A stretch of DNA of 6,208 nucleotides, from positions 1 through 6,208 of the forward strand of contig CAZMRK010000484.1 in the NCBI GenBank assembly GCA_964568355.1, written 5' to 3'. The position numbers and the translations under genes were made by a program. Position 1 is the first letter of the stretch. Every line of letters starts with the position of its first letter. Below are positions 1 to 6,208 of the stretch, one piece after another. The DNA comes from JAJPJX01 sp964568355. Its GTDB lineage: Bacteria; Acidobacteriota; Terriglobia; Bryobacterales; Bryobacteraceae. A model generated the notes under the pieces. It was given only the letters and a program-made list of their open reading frames with translations, ran no database searches and was not told the origin of the DNA.

Positions 1-1296
1 CTGTTGATTCTGCTGCTGGTGTCCGGCGCCCTGGCGGCGCGCTTTCTCCGGCAGATGCACACCCAGGAACTGGCGGTGACCCGCGCGCTGGCCGAACGCA
101 CGCAGACGCTCTCCGGTCTCTGGCTTTCCATCCAGAGCTACAACCAGGCGGTACAACAGTTCGTGGCGCAGACTAAGGCAGACCGCGATCAGGCGGCGCG
201 CCGCCACCTGGACCAGCTCACTCTCGAAATCGACTCCATACTGAAGCATTACCCGGGCGATCGGGACTCCGAAGAGGCTGCGCTGCTGGATGAGATGCAG
301 GGCGTTTTCCTGCGGCAGCGCACGCTCTACGTCTCTATCCTCAGTGCGCCGCCGGAGCAGCGAAAACGGCAGGTCGAAAATCTGCGAGTGGAGCAGGTGG
401 GACCCATCGAGAAGCAGATTCTGGACTGGTCCGGCCGGATGCAGACGTGGAACACCGACCGGCTGCGCTACGCCGACCAGGCGCTGGCGGGCGAATTCGC
501 CAACCTGCAAAGCGGGCTCGGCCGGACGCTGGCGATCAGCTTCGGCAGCGGGCTGCTGCTGGTGCTGGGAAGCATGGCCTACATCATCCGGCTGGAGCGG
601 GAGACGCGCGCCCGTTATGTCGAACTGGCCCGCAACCGCCAGGAGTTGCAACAGCTCTCGGCCCGCCTGGTGGACGCGCAGGAGACGGAACGGCGAGCCA
701 TTTCGCGGGAACTGCACGACGAGATCGGGCAGGCGCTGGGCGCCATGCTGGTGGACATCGCCCGCCTGGCCCATACCACTTCTCCGGAACGTCCCGAGGT
801 CAGGACACAGTTGGACAATTTGAAGTCTGTCGCGGAGCGGACCTTCCAATCGGTGAGAAATATTGCCCTGCTGCTGCGCCCCTCCATGCTGGACGACCTG
901 GGATTGGCCGCGGCTCTCGACTGGCAGGGGCGCGAGGTGTCCCGGCGCAGCCAGATCGAGGTGTCCGTCGATTCCGATGCTGTCCCGGAGGATCTGCCGG
1001 ACGAGTACAGGATCTGTATCTATCGCCTGGTCCAGGAAGCTCTGAACAACGCGGTAAAGCACTCCGGGGCGCGCAATGCGAAAGTGGTGGTGGAACGGTC
1101 AGAGAAGAGCATGAAGGTACAGGTAAGCGACGATGGCCGGGGATTTGATGCGGCGAAGCTGCGCGGCCTCGGAATTCTGGGCATGGAAGAGCGGGTGAAG
1201 CGGCTCGGCGGGACGCTGCGGATCGAATCCGAGCCGGGGCGCGGATCCAGCGTGATCGCCGAGCTTCCGCTGCCGTCTTCCGGGAGCGCCTCGTGA
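1..1296 (+). CDS. Sensor histidine kinase, NarX/DegS type (HisKA_3), 5' partial
   Basis: Inner-membrane kinase that would autophosphorylate and pass phosphate to the overlapping response regulator. The frame is open from base 1, and the first residues (LLILLLVSGALAA) already form a hydrophobic helix, so the true start lies a short way upstream. Counting the TTG at 4 as residue 1: TM1 is about 1-14, followed by a largely helical extracytoplasmic region of about 155 residues with no recognised ligand motif. TM2 is about 175-197. A short linker with no clear HAMP domain leads to the HisKA_3 dimerisation helix, with phospho-acceptor H238 in RELHDEIGQ. The HATPase_c domain follows, with N-box N348/N349 (QEALNNAVKHSG), G1 box DDGRGFD at 376-382 and G2 box GLGILGM. 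All catalytic motifs look intact. The stop codon overlaps the regulator's GTG. Kinase identity is secure; the stimulus is unknown. Confidence 0.95.
   Translation: MLILLLVSGALAARFLRQMHTQELAVTRALAERTQTLSGLWLSIQSYNQAVQQFVAQTKADRDQAARRHLDQLTLEIDSILKHYPGDRDSEEAALLDEMQGVFLRQRTLYVSILSAPPEQRKRQVENLRVEQVGPIEKQILDWSGRMQTWNTDRLRYADQALAGEFANLQSGLGRTLAISFGSGLLLVLGSMAYIIRLERETRARYVELARNRQELQQLSARLVDAQETERRAISRELHDEIGQALGAMLVDIARLAHTTSPERPEVRTQLDNLKSVAERTFQSVRNIALLLRPSMLDDLGLAAALDWQGREVSRRSQIEVSVDSDAVPEDLPDEYRICIYRLVQEALNNAVKHSGARNAKVVVERSEKSMKVQVSDDGRGFDAAKLRGLGILGMEERVKRLGGTLRIESEPGRGSSVIAELPLPSSGSAS
1282..1286 (+). promoter_or_regulatory. Ribosome binding site of the response regulator
   Basis: GGGAG lies inside the last codons of the kinase gene, 6 bases before the GTG at 1293. 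It supports that non-ATG start, and with the 4-bp GTGA overlap it suggests translational coupling of kinase and regulator. Confidence 0.6.
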
Positions 1297-1943
1297 GTCG
1301 GGTCCGCGTGTTGCTGGCCGACGATCACACGCTCATTCGCGCCGGGCTACGCATGGTCGTCCAGGCTCAGCCGGACCTGGAGGTCGTCGGGGAGGCGGAC
1401 ACGGGCCGCGATGCGGTCACACTGGCCGAAACGCTGAAGCCGGAGGTGGCGGTGATGGATATCGGCATGCCGGTCCTCAATGGAATCGAGGCGTGCCGCC
1501 AGATCCGCGCGACCTCGCCCGATACGCAAGTGGTGATGCTGAGCATGCACTCCGACGAAGGGTATATTCTGCGGGCGCTCCGGGCGGGAGCCAAGGGCTA
1601 TCTGCTCAAAGACTCCGCCGAGGCGGATCTGGCGCGCGCTATCCGCGCGGCCGCGGCAGGCAAGGCGTTCTTCAGCCCGGCGGTGGGCAAGGTGCTGCTG
1701 GAGGATTACATGCGCAAACTGGAGCGCACGGGCGCGGAGGATTCCTACGACCTGCTCTCCCCTCGCGAGCGCGAGATCCTGCAACTGGTGGCCGAAGGCA
1801 AGTCCAGCAAGGAGATCGCCGACCTGTTGAGCCTGAGCGTCTATACCGTCGAGACCCACCGCGCCCGGCTCATGCAGAAGTTGAATCTGCGGGGCATCCC
1901 CGAACTGATCCTCTACGCCGTCCGAAAGGGCATTATTTCCTGA
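1293..1943 (+). CDS. Two-component response regulator, NarL/FixJ family
   Basis: DNA-binding transcription factor of 216 residues, the usual length for the family. The N-terminal receiver domain (about 1-120) has the acidic pair D10/D11, phospho-acceptor D56 (in VMDIGMP), the switch residue S84 and the conserved lysine K106 (GYLLKD), so it looks phosphorylatable. The C-terminal LuxR/GerE helix-turn-helix (about 153-212) starts at LSPREREILQLVAEGKSSKE and contains the recognition-helix segment SVYTVETHRARLMQKL. The start is GTG at 1293, chosen because of the GGGAG ribosome site and because MSRVRVLLADDH begins the receiver fold at the normal distance. It overlaps the upstream kinase stop by 4 bp, so the two form one transcription unit and almost certainly a cognate pair. 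Target genes are unknown. The HtrA gene 154 bp downstream on the same strand is a reasonable candidate, by inference only. Confidence 0.97.
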   Translation: MSRVRVLLADDHTLIRAGLRMVVQAQPDLEVVGEADTGRDAVTLAETLKPEVAVMDIGMPVLNGIEACRQIRATSPDTQVVMLSMHSDEGYILRALRAGAKGYLLKDSAEADLARAIRAAAAGKAFFSPAVGKVLLEDYMRKLERTGAEDSYDLLSPREREILQLVAEGKSSKEIADLLSLSVYTVETHRARLMQKLNLRGIPELILYAVRKGIIS

Positions 1944-2044
1944 GCGTTCGCCCGCTTGTACCCAATCGCCGGTACCCGGAATACCAACTTCCCGGGATGA
2001 ACCAAACGGCGGCCTCTCCGTCCATCTAGATAGGCCACCAGTCC

Positions 2045-2075
2045 GGAACTTCAAGAGGCGCTGGGGCCATTCGAT
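2045..2075 (+). promoter_or_regulatory. Possible ECF/sigma-E-like promoter upstream of the HtrA gene
   Basis: The spacer 1944-2097 contains GGAACTT at 2045-2051, identical to the -35 element of enterobacterial sigma-E promoters, and TCGAT at 2071-2075 as a possible -10. The 19-base spacing is longer than the usual 15-17. Transcription from it would begin around 2081, almost on top of the ribosome site, giving a very short leader. I see no convincing rho-independent terminator after the regulator, so read-through from the kinase/regulator operon is also possible. This is weak evidence. Confidence 0.2.
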
Positions 2076-2082
2076 TTCGTTT

Positions 2083-2087
2083 GGAGG
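2083..2087 (+). promoter_or_regulatory. Ribosome binding site of the HtrA gene
   Basis: A clean GGAGG lies 10 bases before the ATG at 2098. It fixes the start directly in front of the signal sequence. Confidence 0.75.
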
Positions 2088-2097
2088 CGATATACAC

Positions 2098-3561
<1,464 letters not shown>

Positions 3562-3601
3562 TGGACGCTCCCTGACGGTCGCGCCTCGGTAAACATGCTG
3601 C

Positions 3602-3689
3602 GTGTACCGACCGCGTGTGCCGAGCCGCGCGCGTCAGCAAGCGGTCCCCTCTGCCCTCGCTGGACAATCCCGGTGCAAGCGGGGTACAC
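3602..3689 (+). repeat. Candidate interspersed intergenic repeat with nested inverted repeats
   Basis: The 132-bp spacer between the HtrA gene and the next gene holds an 88-bp unit bounded by a perfect 7-bp inverted repeat, GTGTACC (3602-3608) and GGTACAC (3683-3689). Inside it, GACCGC (3609-3614) pairs with GCGGTC (3641-3646), with a further imperfect stem TGCCGA/TCAGCA enclosing a GC-rich core. The octamer GCAAGCGG occurs twice (3637-3644 and 3675-3682). Translated, the core reads AEPRASASG on this strand and LADARGSA on the other, strings I recall from spurious proteins over dispersed repeats in Acidobacteriota. It may act as an mRNA 3' hairpin for the HtrA gene; there is no T-tract, so it is not a standard terminator. 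The inverted repeats are seen directly; genome-wide dispersal is inferred. Confidence 0.4.
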
Positions 3690-3693
3690 AGGG

Positions 3694-4809
3694 ATGGTGA
3701 AGCCCCGCACCCTGGATTGGACCAAACTTAAAGTCTTCCCGCTATCTCAGCGAAAAAGCCTCACCTCCGCTGACGAGATTCTGCGCGACCCCGATTCGGA
3801 CCCTCCCGCCTGTCCCGAAGCCGCGCTGCCGCACCTGCGAGCCTGTGCACAAGCGGTTTCTGATGCCCGAGCCCGCGGCGCGGGCGTGATCCTGATGTAC
3901 GGGGCTCACCTGCTGCGGAACGGTGCCGCGCTCATTCTGGAACGGATGATGGCTCAGGGATGGCTGACTCACCTGGCGACCAACGGCGCCGGCAGCATTC
4001 ATGATTGGGAATACGCCTGGCTGGGCCGTTCTACCGAAAGCGTGCGCGAAAACGTCCCCACCGGCACCTTCGGCACCTGGGATGAGACCGGCCGCAACAT
4101 CCTTCTGGCGTTGCTCGGAGGCGGGCTTCGCGGCGAGGGATACGGAACGGCGCTGGGCCGCTTCATTCAGGAAGACGGCGTGACCCTGCCGGCGCCGGAA
4201 CAACTGGAGCGGGAGATCCGTGACGATCCGAAGAATGCTTTCTGCTCGGCACGCGCGGATCTGCTGCGTCTCATGCGGCGGCACCACGTTCCCTGCGGGC
4301 GCATCACCGTGGAGCATCGCTGGAAACATGCCTCGATTCTGGCGCAGGCCTTTCGCCACGATGTTGCCATGACGGTGCACCCCGGCATCGGCTATGACAT
4401 CATCGCCAATCATCCGATGTATGACGGCGGAGTGGTGGGACGCGCGGCAGCCTGCGACTTCCGGCTGCTCGGCGACTCGGTCGACATGCTGGACGGCGGC
4501 GTGGTGCTATCCATCGGCTCGGCGATCATGGCGCCGCAGGTTTTCGAAAAGAGCCTGAGCTGCGTCAATAACCTGCGTTTGCAAGCCGGGCGGCCGATCG
4601 TCTCCGGTCACAGCATCTATGTCGTGGATCTCCAGGACGGCGGCGGCTGGGACTGGACTACGGGCGAGCCTCCCAAAACCAATCCGGCTTACTACCTGCG
4701 CTTCTGCAAGAGTTTCGCCCGCATGGGAGGGACCATGCACTACGTGCAGTGCGACAACATCACCTTTCTGCACCAGTTATTCCGCCTGCTGGCCAAGGGC
4801 GCTTCTTGA
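3694..4809 (+). CDS. Conserved protein of uncertain function, deoxyhypusine-synthase-like
   Basis: A soluble protein of 371 residues with no signal peptide or membrane segment. Residues 64-107 (alternating hydrophobic strand, GAHLLRNG, then THLATNGAGSIHDWE) resemble the NAD-binding Rossmann-like start of deoxyhypusine synthases, where an equivalent strand leads into a glycine-rich turn and acidic residues. Other conserved-looking blocks are HPGIGYD at 229-235, GGVVLSIGSAIMAP at 268-281 and DGGGWDWTTGEPP at 315-327. The catalytic lysine that follows GGVV in true deoxyhypusine synthases is not visible at that place, so that reaction should not be assumed. The start at 3694 is preferred over an in-frame ATG at 3595 because the extra 33 residues are encoded by the repeat-like spacer and look non-protein-like, while VKPRTLDWTKLKVFPLSQR looks like a genuine N-terminus. 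The ribosome site is weak (GGGG at 3681-3684). The stop lies 9 bp from that of the convergent efflux adaptor. The gene is secure; the function is not. Confidence 0.85.
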   Translation: MVKPRTLDWTKLKVFPLSQRKSLTSADEILRDPDSDPPACPEAALPHLRACAQAVSDARARGAGVILMYGAHLLRNGAALILERMMAQGWLTHLATNGAGSIHDWEYAWLGRSTESVRENVPTGTFGTWDETGRNILLALLGGGLRGEGYGTALGRFIQEDGVTLPAPEQLEREIRDDPKNAFCSARADLLRLMRRHHVPCGRITVEHRWKHASILAQAFRHDVAMTVHPGIGYDIIANHPMYDGGVVGRAAACDFRLLGDSVDMLDGGVVLSIGSAIMAPQVFEKSLSCVNNLRLQAGRPIVSGHSIYVVDLQDGGGWDWTTGEPPKTNPAYYLRFCKSFARMGGTMHYVQCDNITFLHQLFRLLAKGAS

Positions 4810-4818
4810 GCCCGCGCG

Positions 4819-5922
4819 TCAGGAAGTCTTCTTTGCAAGCTGAATGGGTGAGCCATCCCGGATCTCATCGCTTGCCCGGCGGATGACCCGGTCTCCGGAC
4901 TTCAGATTTCCGAGAACTTCCACCAGATCGCCATCGGTGACACCCTTTTTCACGTCCGTCCATTCGGCGCGGCCGTTTTGATCGCGAATCACGAAGGTAC
5001 GTTCGGTGGTGGTAACCACGCTGGTTTTGGGCACAAACAAGGCCGGCCGCGAGCGGCGAACCGGCCATTTGACGGACGCGTACATGCCAGGGGCCAATGA
5101 GCCATCCCGATTCAACACGTCGAGTTCAACGGCCATCGTGCGCGTCTTTTGGTCGAGAGCGCGGGAGAGGCGCGCGATCGATCCCGAATAAGTTCGTTCC
5201 GGCCAGGCAGGCACCTGAAACGGAACAGCCGCGCCGTTCGCGATTCCACTGACATCCTGCTCCGGCACCGGAACCACGAGCCGCAGGCGCGATACCTGCT
5301 GGATGACCAGGAGAGGGATATCATTCCCTGGTCCCACCAAAGCACCCGGGTGGACCATTCTGTCGGTCACAACTCCTTCGAACGGCGCCGAGATGGTCAG
5401 ATACGCCTGCAGGTTTTTTTGCGATCGAACTGCCGCCTGCGCTGCCTTGCTGGCCTGCTGCCGGGAATTCAACAACGCCTTGGCGGCTTCAACCTGTTTT
5501 TCCGCCTGGATCAGTTCGTTGCCCGCAATCGCTCCCGGGGTTTCGGCCGCCTTTTTCATCCGCTCATAGGTGCTTTGTGCCGCCGCCACTTGTGCTTCGG
5601 CCTGCAAACGGTCCGCGTCAGCGGCCTGCACCTTTGACTCGGCTTCCGCAATTTGCGCGGCCATTTCAGGAGCGCTTAACTCGGCTAACAGATCTCCTCG
5701 CTTCACCACGCTCCCACGGTCCACCAGAATACGGTCCACATAGCCCGGAACTTTGGCGTGCAAGGAAACCGTAAGGAATGGCAGAAACTCCCCAGGCAGT
5801 TCGACCGTTCGAGACACGGGTTTGGCTACCACCTGCGTCCATTCGGCGGTTTGCGCCAAGCCCGGACAGGCTGCCAAAACAAGAGCACACATCGAAAGGA
5901 GGATCACTTTATTGCGCTTCAT
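4819..5922 (-). CDS. RND efflux periplasmic adaptor (HlyD/AcrA family)
   Basis: Membrane-fusion protein of 367 residues that links an inner-membrane RND pump to an outer-membrane channel. An N-terminal signal sequence (MKRNKVILLSMCALVLAAC) contains LAAC at 16-19, a lipobox match that would acylate C19; cleavage after A23 (PGLA) by signal peptidase I is the alternative. The first lipoyl half follows at about 40-82 (AKVPGYVDRILVDRGSVVKRG), then an alanine/glutamine-rich alpha-hairpin coiled coil at about 83-172 with its tip near TPGAIAGNEL. The second lipoyl half is about 174-200 (ISAPFEGVVTDRMVHPGALV), and beta-barrel and membrane-proximal domains run to the end. The ATG at 5922 is chosen because it directly precedes the signal sequence; an upstream in-frame ATG at 5994 would add 24 charged residues. 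No good ribosome site is seen; the 14-bp overlap with the permease gene suggests translational coupling. The substrate is unknown. Confidence 0.93.
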   Translation of the reverse strand: MKRNKVILLSMCALVLAACPGLAQTAEWTQVVAKPVSRTVELPGEFLPFLTVSLHAKVPGYVDRILVDRGSVVKRGDLLAELSAPEMAAQIAEAESKVQAADADRLQAEAQVAAAQSTYERMKKAAETPGAIAGNELIQAEKQVEAAKALLNSRQQASKAAQAAVRSQKNLQAYLTISAPFEGVVTDRMVHPGALVGPGNDIPLLVIQQVSRLRLVVPVPEQDVSGIANGAAVPFQVPAWPERTYSGSIARLSRALDQKTRTMAVELDVLNRDGSLAPGMYASVKWPVRRSRPALFVPKTSVVTTTERTFVIRDQNGRAEWTDVKKGVTDGDLVEVLGNLKSGDRVIRRASDEIRDGSPIQLAKKTS

Positions 5923-6208
5923 AATATCGGCTCGCAGGATCCATCGGATTGAGCGACGGTGAGGTGAGCGAAGCTCCTTTCTGGAGAATCGCATAGATCG
6001 AAGGCAGAACCGTGAGGGTCGCGAACGTCGACAGCAGCAGACCGCCGATCACGGCCCGTCCCAATGGCGCCGATTGGGCTCCGCCTTCGCCGAACCCGAT
6101 CGCCATCGGTACCATGCCGAAGATCATTGCCGCGGCAGTCATCAGGATGGCCCGCAAACGGCTCGAAGCGCCCTGGCGAGCGGCATCCGGCACCGGCCTG
6201 TTCTCGTG
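5909..6208 (-). CDS. RND efflux permease (AcrB/HAE1-like), C-terminal end only
   Basis: The last 99 residues of an inner-membrane proton-driven efflux pump; the rest lies beyond the right edge. The frame is open to the window border (HENRPVPDAARQGASSRLRA at the edge). RLRAILMTAAAMIFGMVPMA is the family's characteristic penultimate transmembrane segment, and APLGRAVIGGLLLSTFATLT with LPSIYAIL matches the final transmembrane helix and the pump's signature end. A short hydrophilic tail (about 25 residues, ending YYEAQ) follows. The TAA stop at 5909-5911 lies inside the downstream adaptor gene, overlapping it by 14 bp, so permease and adaptor are one operon with the permease first. Residue content fits the hydrophobe/amphiphile or metal-efflux RND families; the available part cannot separate them. 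An internal GTG at 6193 is not a credible start because homology continues upstream of it. Confidence 0.93.
   Translation of the reverse strand, partial: HENRPVPDAARQGASSRLRAILMTAAAMIFGMVPMAIGFGEGGAQSAPLGRAVIGGLLLSTFATLTVLPSIYAILQKGASLTSPSLNPMDPASRYYEAQ

Noticed and set aside
1944..2097. Search for a rho-independent terminator after the response regulator.
   Set aside because: Only short weak palindromes were found (for example around GGTACC at 1971), none followed by a T-tract.
3595..3693. N-terminal extension of the deoxyhypusine-synthase-like gene from the ATG at 3595.
   Set aside because: The 33 extra residues are encoded by the inverted-repeat spacer and look like translated non-coding DNA; the ATG at 3694 gives a more natural N-terminus.
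5409..5422. A run of seven A on the minus strand (A AAA AAC in the adaptor's frame), a possible -1 frameshift slippery site.
   Set aside because: It lies in the middle of an intact, family-typical coiled-coil domain with no sign of a programmed product or frameshift; a chance homopolymer in Gln-Lys-Asn codons.
5896..5902. AAGGAGG on the plus strand, a strong Shine-Dalgarno-like string.
   Set aside because: No credible plus-strand gene follows. It lies within the antisense of the adaptor's signal-peptide codons.

Overview
This window reads as a piece of a GC-rich, Gram-negative bacterial chromosome. An outer membrane is implied by an RND efflux adaptor/permease pair and a periplasmic HtrA protease. 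The protein style and an intergenic stretch that translates to the string EPRASASG (LADARGS on the other strand) suggest Acidobacteriota, possibly Solibacter/Bryobacter relatives. That assignment rests on recall and is only moderately supported.

Layout. (1) Positions 1-1943, plus strand: a two-component pair of a membrane sensor histidine kinase (5' end cut by the window) and a NarL/FixJ-type response regulator, overlapping by 4 bp. (2) Positions 2098-3561, plus strand: a Do/HtrA-type periplasmic serine protease with two PDZ domains, 154 bp downstream of the regulator. (3) Positions 3562-3693: a short spacer with nested inverted repeats that looks like an interspersed repeat element. (4) Positions 3694-4809, plus strand: a conserved but functionally obscure protein that appears distantly related to deoxyhypusine synthase. 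(5) Positions 4819-6208, minus strand, convergent with the previous gene: an RND periplasmic adaptor preceded in its operon by the C-terminal end of an RND permease, which runs off the window.

The first three genes suggest an envelope-stress module: a kinase senses the periplasm, the regulator controls transcription, and HtrA degrades misfolded envelope proteins. This is inferred from order and orientation. The RND pair is a separate efflux operon read towards them. The deoxyhypusine-synthase-like gene has no obvious functional partner here.

No gene-free stretch exceeds 154 bp. No tRNA, rRNA, CRISPR array, insertion sequence or transposase was seen. Most of the window is ordinary; the features most worth following up are the deoxyhypusine-synthase-like gene and the repeat-like spacer before it.
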